Source of the DNA: Treponema sp.
GTDB lineage: Bacteria > Spirochaetota > Spirochaetia > Treponematales > Breznakiellaceae
DNA length: 8,589 bases
Assembly (NCBI GenBank): GCA_020216655.1
Contig: JAIWNU010000179.1
Span: 1 to 8,589 of the forward strand
Reading direction: 5' to 3'
Shown here: positions 1 through 6,157 of the stretch, one piece after another
Layout: each line of letters opens with the position of its first letter
How positions within the stretch are numbered: position 1 is the first letter of the stretch
Notes under the pieces: generated by a model
The model's input: only the letters and a program-made list of their open reading frames with translations
Told to the model about the DNA's origin: nothing
Database searches by the model: none
Made by a program: the position numbers and the translations under genes

Positions 1-351
1 GACCCCGCTGAACTCGATTTGCCCCTCAAAGTGAGCTTTACTATTCAGATCCGCAACGACGCTCGGGGCCCTATCAACTTTACTGCAGTCGGTTATGAGC
101 TTTATATTAATAACGAAAGCCTTGTTGTTGGCAACAGCAGTACGGTAAAACAAGAAGGTCAGGATGTCCTTATTACAGTCAAAAATACCTTTAGCTCTAA
201 GAAGCTGAGTGCCGCGGTAAAAGCCCTCTTTACCGAAAAGAAAGGAAGCTTCAGGGTAAAGGGGAGTGCGAGCATCAAGCTGCCAGAGGATATCAGCAAA
301 GAGCCGATTCCTCTTGGGTTTGATGAACGGGGTACCTTTGCGCTGAAATAA
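1..351 (+). CDS. LEA type 2 (LEA14-like, WHy-domain) protein, 3' part
   Basis: The frame is open from the left edge of the window and ends at TAA 349-351, so the 5' end lies outside and the TTG at position 19 need not be the true start. The visible 116 residues are rich in beta-strand. They show the pattern of the WHy/LEA14 fold: a hydrophobic strand (LPLKVSFTIQIRN), then a 'GYELYINNESLVVGN' stretch that matches the family's usual 'v.Y.l.vng..v..G' segment, and later an alternating strand near 'GSFRVKGSASIKLP'. In bacteria such proteins are usually exported or membrane-anchored beta-sandwich proteins. They are linked to desiccation or stress protection by homology only, and their molecular role is not settled. 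Any signal peptide or lipobox would lie in the missing N-terminus. The family call rests on sequence pattern without a search. Confidence 0.75.
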   Translation, partial: DPAELDLPLKVSFTIQIRNDARGPINFTAVGYELYINNESLVVGNSSTVKQEGQDVLITVKNTFSSKKLSAAVKALFTEKKGSFRVKGSASIKLPEDISKEPIPLGFDERGTFALK

Positions 352-360
352 GCGGTAAAT

Positions 361-385
361 GTGGACAACTTTTGAAATTGTTCAC
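361..385 (+). terminator. possible weak hairpin after LEA-type gene
   Basis: GTGGACAA (361-368) can pair with TTGTTCAC (378-385), with one G-T wobble, around a 9-nt loop that can add two more pairs. It lies 10 bp after the LEA-type stop codon. No T-run follows, so it is at best a weak or Rho-assisted terminator, and it may be chance. Confidence 0.25.
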
Positions 386-427
386 TCCATATTGCGGCGA
401 AAATAATTTTGCGTTTACTCTTTTGGT

Positions 428-973
428 ATGGATGCGTTCGGCAATATAGAATTTGTCTATGATATGAGTCTGTACCGGCTTAAAGTTCAGGAGGAGCTCA
501 AGAATATGATCTTTACCCTCTACCAAGAGGGCTCTTTAATCTATAAAGATCGAATCCCCCTACGTATATGGAAAGAACAGCACTTTACCCACCATATGTA
601 CATCAATATGGAAAATAAAGATTATGCAATCATTTTCACCCTAGGGCTCACAGAAGCGCAAAGTGTGGCATATAGTCTCCAGATAAACGGAACGCTTGTT
701 GCGGGGGAGGAACCTCAGCGTCTCAGAGAGTTAACCGAAGATGCGGAGTTCGATATGCCCTATCATGTTTCCCCCTGGGCTCTATCGCTTAAGTATATGA
801 GTCCCCTATTAGTTTTGATTATAAGCGATCTCATAGATCAAAAACAGCGAGAACTCCTTGAGTATTTTAGGTATGAAATAGTTGGAGTCACTGCTATTGT
901 TGTTATCGAAATGGTGGTTCGGTTCCTTAACAAGGGCTGGAAGGCCCTTAGGGCTGGAAAGTTCTTAAGGTGA
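428..973 (+). CDS. hypothetical protein with C-terminal membrane segment
   Basis: I do not recognise this 181-aa protein. ATG 428 is the first possible start after an in-frame TAA at 404-406; M13 (ATG 464) is the only nearby alternative. Neither has a clear Shine-Dalgarno site. Residues 1-110 look like a soluble, mixed, strand-rich domain with many aromatic residues. Residues 122-136 are moderately hydrophobic (YMSPLLVLIISDLI). Residues 150-167 (EIVGVTAIVVIEMVVRFL) are a good single transmembrane helix, followed by a basic tail (K169, K172, R175, K178, R181). This suggests an inner-membrane tail-anchored topology with the domain in the cytoplasm, because no signal peptide is seen. It lies 76 bp after the LEA-type gene and 71 bp before the sugar kinase. 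Coding appears real from length and amino-acid composition, but the function is unknown. Confidence 0.6.
   Translation: MDAFGNIEFVYDMSLYRLKVQEELKNMIFTLYQEGSLIYKDRIPLRIWKEQHFTHHMYINMENKDYAIIFTLGLTEAQSVAYSLQINGTLVAGEEPQRLRELTEDAEFDMPYHVSPWALSLKYMSPLLVLIISDLIDQKQRELLEYFRYEIVGVTAIVVIEMVVRFLNKGWKALRAGKFLR
925..970 (+). repeat. nested inverted and direct repeats at a gene 3' end
   Basis: AAGGGC (932-937) and GCCCTT (944-949) form a 6-bp stem with a 6-nt loop. CCTTAA (925-930) and TTAAGG (965-970) form an outer inverted pair. The 9-mer GGGCTGGAA also occurs twice, at 934-942 and 951-959. All of this lies inside the last codons of the preceding hypothetical gene. It may give 3'-end RNA structure, or may simply reflect repeated coding of Gly/Trp/Lys-type codons. 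Confidence 0.3.
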
Positions 974-1044
974 AACTGTTCCGGCAAAGATCCCTGTACC
1001 GCTCGAACTAGTAAAATAACATATGTAAGGCTGAGGAGTCCCCC

Positions 1045-1920
1045 ATGCGTATTCTTAATTTTGGTTCTCTTAACATTGATTACGTGTACCGTGTCGATGC
1101 GTTTCTTAAGCCTGGGGAAACAAAGGCTGCAAAATCCCGTTCTGTGTTTGCTGGCGGCAAGGGACTTAATCAATCTTTAGCCATGGCAAAAGCGGGGCTC
1201 CCGGTGTTCCATGCGGGGAAAGTGGGAGCCGAGGGGGACTTCTTGGTGGATATTCTCAAGCAAGGCCGGGTGGATACGAGCTTGATTCGCCGCTCAGAAA
1301 AGCCCTCGGGGCACACTATTATTCAGGTTGATGACCAGGGCCGGAATTGTATCTTGCTCTTCGGTGGTGCTAATCAGGATATTGATGAGCCCGATATTGA
1401 TGCGACCCTTGCTTCTTTCGGTGCCGGCGATTATCTAGTGCTCCAAAATGAAATTTCTCTGGTACCCGAAATTATTAAAAAGGCTAAACAACGGGACCTT
1501 TTCATTATTATGAACCCTTCTCCGTACACACAAGAGATTCTCTCCTATCCGCTTGATTTAATTGATATGTTTCTGATGAACGAAATTGAAGCTGAGGGTT
1601 TTACGGGCCTTCAGGAACCCCGGATAGCCCTGAATGCCCTCTGTAAGCAGTTCCCCCAATCTCAGATAGTATTAACCCTCGGTGACAAGGGTGCCCTATG
1701 GGGCCGGGAGTCAGAAGAAATTATCGAACAGCGCGCATATCCAGCTACAGTTGTAGACACCACCGCCGCAGGGGATACCTTTTCTGGCTACTTTATTTCC
1801 GGCCTTGTAGAGGGCTCTTCCGTTCCGGAGGCTTTGGATTTGGCATCCCGGGCCGCGGCTATCTGCGTAAGCAGGCCGGGGGCAGCGGATTCCATCCCGT
1901 GGCGGCACGAAGTGCGGTAA
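1045..1920 (+). CDS. PfkB/ribokinase-family carbohydrate kinase
   Basis: This is a 291-aa cytoplasmic kinase, close to the usual 300-310 aa of ribokinase, that should transfer phosphate from ATP to a hydroxymethyl group of a sugar. It shows the family landmarks in order: N-terminal strand with substrate Asn/Asp (GSLNID, 7-12); the AGGKGLNQS signature at 36-44; the NE pair at 179-180 before the nucleotide site; TLGDKGALW at 211-219; the second PfkB signature DTTAAGDTFSGYF at 238-250, with anion-hole AAGD and catalytic base D244; and the late PGAADSIP at 278-285, like the ribokinase 'GA..SIP' segment that closes the nucleotide site. The resemblance is closest to ribokinase proper, but the sugar cannot be fixed because no transporter or regulator lies next to it. 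Start ATG 1045 is preceded by GAGGAG (1033-1038) at 6-nt spacing. No clear promoter is seen in the 71-bp gap upstream. Confidence 0.92.
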   Translation: MRILNFGSLNIDYVYRVDAFLKPGETKAAKSRSVFAGGKGLNQSLAMAKAGLPVFHAGKVGAEGDFLVDILKQGRVDTSLIRRSEKPSGHTIIQVDDQGRNCILLFGGANQDIDEPDIDATLASFGAGDYLVLQNEISLVPEIIKKAKQRDLFIIMNPSPYTQEILSYPLDLIDMFLMNEIEAEGFTGLQEPRIALNALCKQFPQSQIVLTLGDKGALWGRESEEIIEQRAYPATVVDTTAAGDTFSGYFISGLVEGSSVPEALDLASRAAAICVSRPGAADSIPWRHEVR

Positions 1921-1947
1921 AAGCTGCCCAAAAAAATAGATGTTATA

Positions 1948-1976
1948 TTGACGCGTTGTTTTATTGTTGCTATATT
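1948..1976 (+). promoter_or_regulatory. sigma-70-type promoter of the thioredoxin-permease operon
   Basis: TTGACG (1948-1953, 5 of 6 matching TTGACA) is followed after exactly 17 bp by TATATT (1971-1976, 5 of 6 matching TATAAT). Transcription would begin near 1983 and give a 5' leader of about 25 nt that carries the AGGAGG ribosome-binding site. It lies just after the sugar-kinase gene, so the two-gene operon has its own promoter. Confidence 0.75.
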
Positions 1977-1992
1977 TTGCAACAATAAAACA
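1957..1992 (+). promoter_or_regulatory. 36-bp palindromic operator over the promoter
   Basis: TGTTTTATTGTTGC (1957-1970) and GCAACAATAAAACA (1979-1992) are perfect 14-bp inverted repeats around the 8-bp centre TATATTTT. The -10 hexamer occupies most of that centre. The left arm fills the -35/-10 spacer and the right arm covers the predicted start point. A dimeric repressor bound here would block RNA polymerase. Given the metalloid-type permease downstream, an ArsR/SmtB-family sensor is a reasonable guess, but no regulator gene is in the window and the arms do not match a consensus I can name with certainty. A terminator is unlikely because the stem is AT-rich, no T-run follows, and a strong ribosome-binding site starts at 1997. 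Confidence 0.7.
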
Positions 1993-2007
1993 TTGTAGGA
2001 GGAACCT

Positions 2008-2241
2008 ATGAAGGTACAAATTTTGGGAACCGGCTGCGCTAAGTGCCAGCTCCTTGAGAAAAATGCCCGCGAAGCGGTGCAGGAATTGGGATTAGCCGCA
2101 GAATTTGAAAAAGTAAGTAAAATAGACGATATCATGGCCATGGGGGTTATGATGACCCCTGCACTGGCTGTTGATGGCATGGTAAAGGCTGTGGGCAAGG
2201 TATTAACAAAAGAGAGTATTAAAGAGCTCCTTAAGGCGTAG
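2008..2241 (+). CDS. TM0996/MTH895-type small thioredoxin-fold disulfide protein
   Basis: This 77-aa protein is the size of the mini-thioredoxins (glutaredoxin-like 'small redox-active disulfide protein 2' family). The active site is C10-A-K-C13, directly after the first strand (VQILGTG). T50-P51 is the expected cis-proline facing the disulfide, followed by a strand (ALAVDG) and a C-terminal helix (TKESIKELL). It has no signal peptide, so it acts in the cytoplasm. The ribosome-binding site AGGAGG (1997-2002) lies 5 nt before ATG 2008. The permease starts 3 bp after its stop, so the two are almost surely co-transcribed and translationally coupled. This pairing recurs in bacteria and archaea, and I infer that the CxxC protein reduces or hands a thiol-binding substrate to the permease. 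The actual substrate is not established. Confidence 0.93.
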   Translation: MKVQILGTGCAKCQLLEKNAREAVQELGLAAEFEKVSKIDDIMAMGVMMTPALAVDGMVKAVGKVLTKESIKELLKA

Positions 2242-2244
2242 GCA

Positions 2245-3429
2245 ATGGCTAAAAAAGAACTGTCGCCGAATAAGGCATTAGGAATCGTTGCGCTTGTTTT
2301 TTTGGCAGCCTATTTTATTCCCTTTGATGCACCCCGTGTAGCAAGCGCTATACAAGAAGCATTTTTGATGCTCAGCGAGTACGCTCGGCAGCATGTATTA
2401 CTCTGTGTGGTGCCGGCTATGTTTATTGCTGGTGCTATCACCGTTTTCCTTAACCAGCAGGCCGTAATACGTTACCTGGGACCAAAGGCTCCCAAGGCAT
2501 TGGCCTATGGAGTGGCCTCGGTTTCCGGGGCTATTCTTGCAGTCTGTTCATGTACGGTGCTTCCGCTTTTTAAAGGTATCTATAAAAAAGGTGCAGGCCT
2601 TGGACCCGCGGTATCATTCCTTTACTCAGGTCCTGCCATCAATATATTGGCTATTGTCATGTCCTACAAGGTTTTTGGATGGAAGCTGGGAACTGCCCGT
2701 ATGGTTGGGGCAGTTCTTTTTGCCGTAGTTATCGGTCTTTTAATGGAACTCATTTTCCGCAAAAGCGATGAAGAACGCCTGGCTGACGAGCGTATGTTTA
2801 AATATGAAAAAACCGAAGGTGAGCGTACCCTGGGACAGATGATTTTGTATATGGCCTCCATGATCGGCATTCTTGTTTTTGTGAACTGGGCCAACTCTAA
2901 AGGTACTTCCGCTGTGTGGGACGCCATTTACAATGCTAAATACTGGATTACCGCAGCCTTTGCGCTGATCCTTATTTTTGCATTGGTAAAATGGTTTTCT
3001 CAAGATGACCTCTATACCTGGGTTGTGGCCACCCGCGACTTTGCCCTCCAAATTCTGCCCTATCTTTTTGGTGGTGTGTTAGTAGCGGGTTTCCTCCTTG
3101 GCCGCCCCGGTCATGAGGCTCTTTTGCCCAATGAGTGGGTTGCAAAACTGGTTGGCGGGAACTCGGTTTTTGCAAACTTTTTTGCAGCCATCACTGGGGC
3201 CTTTATGTACTTTGCAACCCTGACCGAGGTTCCGATCATTCAAGGCCTTTTGGGGAGCGGTATGGGCCAGGGCCCTGCCTTAGCCTTACTACTTGCTGGG
3301 CCATCTCTGTCGCTGCCTTCCATGCTTGTTATCGGCGCTGAACTGGGCTGGAAGAAAACAGCAGTTTATGTCGCCCTTGTAGTAGTCCTCTCTACGATTG
3401 CGGGACTGCTTTTTGGTCTTACCGCATAA
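2245..3429 (+). CDS. ArsP/UPF0718 (DUF318, YraQ-type) permease
   Basis: This 394-aa polytopic membrane protein has about ten hydrophobic segments (roughly 12-26, 52-69, 87-107, 120-140, 150-170, 198-216, 233-250, 267-286, 305-325 and 340-391, which may be two). A charged loop at 171-197 lies midway, dividing two related halves. Family marks are the C101-S-C103-T-V-L-P motif followed by a glycine-rich 'GAGLGPAVSFLYSGPAIN' stretch, and in the second half the matching 'TLTEVPI...GMGQGPALALLLAGPSLSLP' (326-358). Cys54 also lies in a membrane segment. Characterised ArsP proteins export trivalent organoarsenicals using membrane cysteines. This subgroup is more distant, and its substrate could be another thiol-reactive metal or a sulfur compound. 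Translation is coupled to the upstream gene, with AAGG at 2233-2236 as the likely ribosome site and only 3 bp between stop and ATG. Expression should follow the palindrome at 1957-1992. Confidence 0.9.
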   Translation: MAKKELSPNKALGIVALVFLAAYFIPFDAPRVASAIQEAFLMLSEYARQHVLLCVVPAMFIAGAITVFLNQQAVIRYLGPKAPKALAYGVASVSGAILAVCSCTVLPLFKGIYKKGAGLGPAVSFLYSGPAINILAIVMSYKVFGWKLGTARMVGAVLFAVVIGLLMELIFRKSDEERLADERMFKYEKTEGERTLGQMILYMASMIGILVFVNWANSKGTSAVWDAIYNAKYWITAAFALILIFALVKWFSQDDLYTWVVATRDFALQILPYLFGGVLVAGFLLGRPGHEALLPNEWVAKLVGGNSVFANFFAAITGAFMYFATLTEVPIIQGLLGSGMGQGPALALLLAGPSLSLPSMLVIGAELGWKKTAVYVALVVVLSTIAGLLFGLTA

Positions 3430-3454
3430 GGGCTGTTCTTATAATAATGAAAGC

Positions 3455-3487
3455 GAGTGATTGCGGCCGCTGCAGCCGCAATCACTC
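3455..3487. terminator. bidirectional hairpin between convergent genes
   Basis: GAGTGATTGCGGC (3455-3467) and GCCGCAATCACTC (3475-3487) form a perfect 13-bp, GC-containing stem with a 7-nt loop. The outer pair CTTATAA (3438-3444) and TTATAAG (3493-3499) is also complementary. The hairpin lies 25 bp after the permease stop and 18 bp after the oppositely oriented xylanase stop, which is the normal place for a shared terminator. There is no long T-run on either strand, so termination may be partly structure-driven. The loop region happens to contain an 8-bp GCGGCCGC and an overlapping CTGCAG. Confidence 0.75.
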
Positions 3488-3505
3488 ACTGGTTATAAGG
3501 TCCTA

Positions 3506-4525
3506 TTAGCGTTTATAATCTGCTAAAGTTTTCTTCATGAGTTCATATACCGGTTTGGGCGCCTTGTTGCGGTCAAAGGGATGGGCGCTCCCGTATCCGG
3601 CAAAGGTCCCGGGTATCCAGCTATATAGATCAGTGTAACCCCAAAGAACGAAGGAAGAAACCTTTTCTTCCAGGGCAATACGGAGGAGATCCAGGTACAC
3701 CTTCTGCTGGGCAGCTTCCTTTTCAGGCGTTACTGGCAGTTTAATGCGTACATCTACCTCGGTAAAAGAAACGGAAAGCCCCAGATCTCGGAAGCGCTGG
3801 ATGTTTGCTCTGAGCGCTTTTTCGTTGACCGGTTGTTCAGCCAGCACATGGAGCTGGAAACCAACCCCGTCGATTGGCACCTTTCGGGTCACCAGGTCCT
3901 TTACCAAATTGTAAAAGGCATCTCCTTTGGTTGTTCCTGCGTATTCATTGTTATAATCATTTAAAATGAGTTTTACCGACGGATCTGCTTCGCGGGCTGT
4001 TTTAAAAGCTATATCGATATACTCACTACCGATTGTCTTCATCCACACCGAGTTCCGTAGTATTCCGTTGTCGTCAATGACTTCGTTACATACGTCGTAT
4101 TCATAAAATTTGCCCTTATAGCGGGTGAGTACCTGGTTTATCGTATCCTGCAGAACGGAGAGGGCTTTCTCTTTATCGGTCAGGTTGTTGATGAAGGGCG
4201 GATTCTGGTTATGCCAGACGAAGGTATGACCCCTGAGCTTCATGTTGTTCTTTTGCGCAAACTCAACCAATTTGTCAGGATCGGACCAGTTCCAGAAACT
4301 TTCGGTGGGCCTGAGGTATTGGAGCTTCATAATATTTTCAGCCACCAGTATGTTGAAATTATCTTGCAGCAGTTTAGAATCCTTTGGATCAAGCAGATCA
4401 CTGGGACGCACTGCTACACCGAAGAGAAACTGTTTGGAGTCTGCAACAGTTTTCATTGACTTGGGAGCACAAGAAAGGAAACCTATAACTCCTACGGCTA
4501 AAATGAACCAATATTTCGTTTTCAT
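3506..4525 (-). CDS. GH10 endo-beta-1,4-xylanase, predicted lipoprotein
   Basis: This 339-aa protein consists of a signal peptide and one complete GH10 barrel. A basic start and hydrophobic core end in the lipobox FLSC, with C19 as the lipidated residue. The retaining GH10 active site is intact: ENIMK (63-67), RGHTFVWH (98-105), acid/base E148 in DVCNEV, GFQLH (222-226), nucleophile E256 in SFTEVDVR, and aromatic W295 and W303 of the substrate cleft. It should hydrolyse xylan backbones at the cell surface or in the periplasm. There is no carbohydrate-binding module. The stretch is somewhat short but normal for a single-domain GH10. The start ATG (complement of 4523-4525) gives a proper signal peptide, although the ribosome site is weak. 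It is divergent from a GH16 gene, which suggests shared regulation by polysaccharide. No xylose transporter or xylosidase is in view. Confidence 0.96.
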   Translation of the reverse strand: MKTKYWFILAVGVIGFLSCAPKSMKTVADSKQFLFGVAVRPSDLLDPKDSKLLQDNFNILVAENIMKLQYLRPTESFWNWSDPDKLVEFAQKNNMKLRGHTFVWHNQNPPFINNLTDKEKALSVLQDTINQVLTRYKGKFYEYDVCNEVIDDNGILRNSVWMKTIGSEYIDIAFKTAREADPSVKLILNDYNNEYAGTTKGDAFYNLVKDLVTRKVPIDGVGFQLHVLAEQPVNEKALRANIQRFRDLGLSVSFTEVDVRIKLPVTPEKEAAQQKVYLDLLRIALEEKVSSFVLWGYTDLYSWIPGTFAGYGSAHPFDRNKAPKPVYELMKKTLADYKR

Positions 4526-4609
4526 GTGTCTATCTTGTCATTGATTTTTAACTCTGTAAAGGGCGACATGTAAAAAGCAGTTTGCAAAAGGCTGTAAAGG
4601 TGGCATACT
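4526..4609. promoter_or_regulatory. divergent promoter region of the GH10 and GH16 genes
   Basis: All control signals for both polysaccharidases must fit in these 84 bp. CTGTAAAGG occurs twice on the + strand (4554-4562 and 4592-4600, 38 bp apart), and a third TGTAAA lies at 4569-4574. On the - strand these read TTTACA, a good -35 hexamer; the middle one is followed after 18 bp by TAAAAA as a possible xylanase -10. On the + strand TTGCAA (4582-4587) and the extended -10 TGGCATACT (4601-4609) form a possible GH16 promoter, which would require the later GH16 start at 4628. The repeated 9-mer could be an operator. None of these is certain. Confidence 0.4.
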
Positions 4610-5455
4610 ATGTGGGGGTTTTCAAATATGGAAAACAAATTGCATAAGATTTACTTTATATACGGAATCGTTTTTTTCATGATAAGTTTGGGTTTAGCAT
4701 CCTGCGATAAATCTGTTCCTGATCCTAAAACAGCCTATGTCCCTGCTGGGTACCGGCTTGTGTGGCAGGATGAGTTTGATTATAAAGGCGCACCGAACCC
4801 CGATAAATGGAATTATTCATTAGGAGGAAACGGCTGGGGAAACGGAGAGGTTCAATTTTATACAGATAAGAGAACCAATTCGTTTGTAGACAAGGGTATG
4901 CTTACCATAAGGGCTGCCAATGAAAATGGGATGTGGACCAGCGCCCGTATAAAAACCCAATACAAGGCCGAATGGCTCTATGGTTATATAGAAGTTCGAG
5001 CCCGTCTTCCTAAAGGAACAGGTACCTGGCCAGCTATCTGGATGCTCCCCTCCTTTGATTCCTATGGCGCTTGGCCGCGGTCAGGGGAGATAGATATCAT
5101 GGAGCATGTTGGTTTTGATCCCAATGTAATCCATACTACGGTCCATACCCTTGCGTACAATCATAAAATTGGAACCCAGAAAAACCATCATGCGGTTGTC
5201 CCCGGTGTGACTGAAGGCTTTCATATCTATGGTATAGAATGGAACGAAAATTATATACAATGGTACATTGACGGAAAGCCCTTTTTTAAATTTAACAATG
5301 AGCAAAAAACCTATGCAGAATGGCCTTTTGATAAACCCTTTTATCTCATTCTTAACCTAGCAATGGGCGGTTCCTGGGGAGGCCAGAAAGGAATCGATCC
5401 AAAATTAAAAGAGGCCCGGCTCGAAATAGATTATGTCAGGGTGTATCAAAAATAA
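4610..5455 (+). CDS. GH16 endo-beta-glucanase (laminarinase/lichenase-like) lipoprotein
   Basis: This 281-aa protein has a lipoprotein signal peptide and one GH16 jelly-roll domain that fills residues 47-280. The catalytic motif G-E160-I-D162-I-M-E165-H-V contains nucleophile E160, helper D162 and acid/base E165. The extra Met between D and E is the beta-bulge form typical of bacterial laminarinases (beta-1,3-glucanases). Other family marks are VWQDEFD (51-57), NGWGNGEVQFYT (74-85), RLPKGTGTWPAIWMLP (132-147) and NLAMGGSWGG (249-258). The lipobox LASC puts the lipidated Cys at 32. Two starts are possible. ATG 4610 has AAAGGTGG 6 nt upstream and is used here. ATG 4628 follows GGGGG and gives a more usual 25-residue signal. 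Beta-1,3-glucan is the likeliest substrate; mixed-linkage glucan or other GH16 substrates are possible. The 3' end overlaps the convergent gene by 20 bp. Confidence 0.94.
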   Translation: MWGFSNMENKLHKIYFIYGIVFFMISLGLASCDKSVPDPKTAYVPAGYRLVWQDEFDYKGAPNPDKWNYSLGGNGWGNGEVQFYTDKRTNSFVDKGMLTIRAANENGMWTSARIKTQYKAEWLYGYIEVRARLPKGTGTWPAIWMLPSFDSYGAWPRSGEIDIMEHVGFDPNVIHTTVHTLAYNHKIGTQKNHHAVVPGVTEGFHIYGIEWNENYIQWYIDGKPFFKFNNEQKTYAEWPFDKPFYLILNLAMGGSWGGQKGIDPKLKEARLEIDYVRVYQK

Positions 5456-6113
5456 TATCCAATTCAGCTCCCGGTCCCTCTTTGGGGTTCGGGGGTAAGA
5501 ACGATAGTTGGGTTTTGCCTTCCAAAAGCGAAAAAAAACTTCCCTGATAGATCTGGTTTAAAATTTCTTCCGCCAATCGTGAATTAGTTCCTGTTTGGCA
5601 GCGGAACCGTACGCTGTCTTTGTCTTTTAGATGATGAGCTTGGAGGCTAATCGTTTCGGAAATGGTGAATAAGCCTGCGAGGATATCGGTGATGCAGATA
5701 GCCAAAACTAAAGCCGTTTGAGTATCTGAGCCATGATGCAATGCTGATTCTTCAGGCCGGTCAAAAAAGGTAGTAACCTGTATACCATCAGGAGGAAGCC
5801 CAAATTCCTGTGGTGTAGTAATGAAGGATTGTAAAATATCATGCAGGCCCAATTCAGAAAGTCCTTCATCCTTGTCATAGAAATGGTCATCTAAAGAGGA
5901 GAGTATTTTAATACGCCGTCTCAGGCTGCTTCGGTCGCCTCCTGAAGCAGCGTCCATGTCAATAATGCTGAGCAGCAATTGATGAGTTGTTCGGTGGTGA
6001 AATTCCAGATTTTTGAGCTGTTTTTCTAGCTCCGATATTCGTTTTAAAAGACGTACCTGAGATGCCTGACTTTCTTCGAGGTCCAATTTGAGCTGTTCCA
6101 TACTGTCCCCCAT
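5436..6113 (-). CDS. small HisKA_2-like histidine-kinase homologue, apparently degenerate
   Basis: I chose ATG 6113 (225 aa) because GGGAGGGG (6118-6125) lies at ideal spacing. ATG 6137 would add eight residues with almost no ribosome site. Residues 5-37 are a heptad-rich coiled coil. E-F-H39-H40-R41 followed by a hydrophobic 'LLLSIIDMDA' helix, then 'LRRRIKILSSLDDHFY', resembles the HisKA_2 phospho-acceptor pattern (EIHHRVKNNLQ... RI.. L.. LY). The following 'TALVLAICITDILAGLF' (133-149) sits where the HATPase N-box (NEL..NA.KH) should be, but the metal-binding Asn is absent, and no G-box is evident before the C-terminal 'AELDIIF' strand. It therefore may not bind ATP normally. It has no sensor, membrane segment or receiver domain. 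It lies 44 bp after the DUF362 stop, in the same direction. The relationship is inferred from pattern and is moderately secure. Confidence 0.72.
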   Translation of the reverse strand: MGDSMEQLKLDLEESQASQVRLLKRISELEKQLKNLEFHHRTTHQLLLSIIDMDAASGGDRSSLRRRIKILSSLDDHFYDKDEGLSELGLHDILQSFITTPQEFGLPPDGIQVTTFFDRPEESALHHGSDTQTALVLAICITDILAGLFTISETISLQAHHLKDKDSVRFRCQTGTNSRLAEEILNQIYQGSFFSLLEGKTQLSFLPPNPKEGPGAELDIIFDTP

Positions 6114-6157
6114 GGTTCCCCTCCCAAAGGTTGCCATTTTTATAACTGGTCCGCTCT

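Noticed and set aside
1957..1992. Palindrome as a Rho-independent terminator of the sugar-kinase gene
   Set aside because: The stem is AT-rich, no T-run follows, and it coincides with a good promoter and is followed at once by AGGAGG and a start codon.
3463..3475. GCGGCCGC followed by CTGCAG, resembling a cloning linker (vector contamination)
   Set aside because: The motif is the natural loop-proximal part of a perfect 13-bp hairpin placed exactly between two convergent genes, and both flanks are normal chromosomal coding sequence.
4242..4544. Open frames on the + strand opposite the xylanase 5' half, including 4211-4459
   Set aside because: The opposite strand encodes an unbroken GH10 enzyme with all catalytic motifs; the + strand frames have no recognisable domain and no suitable ribosome site.
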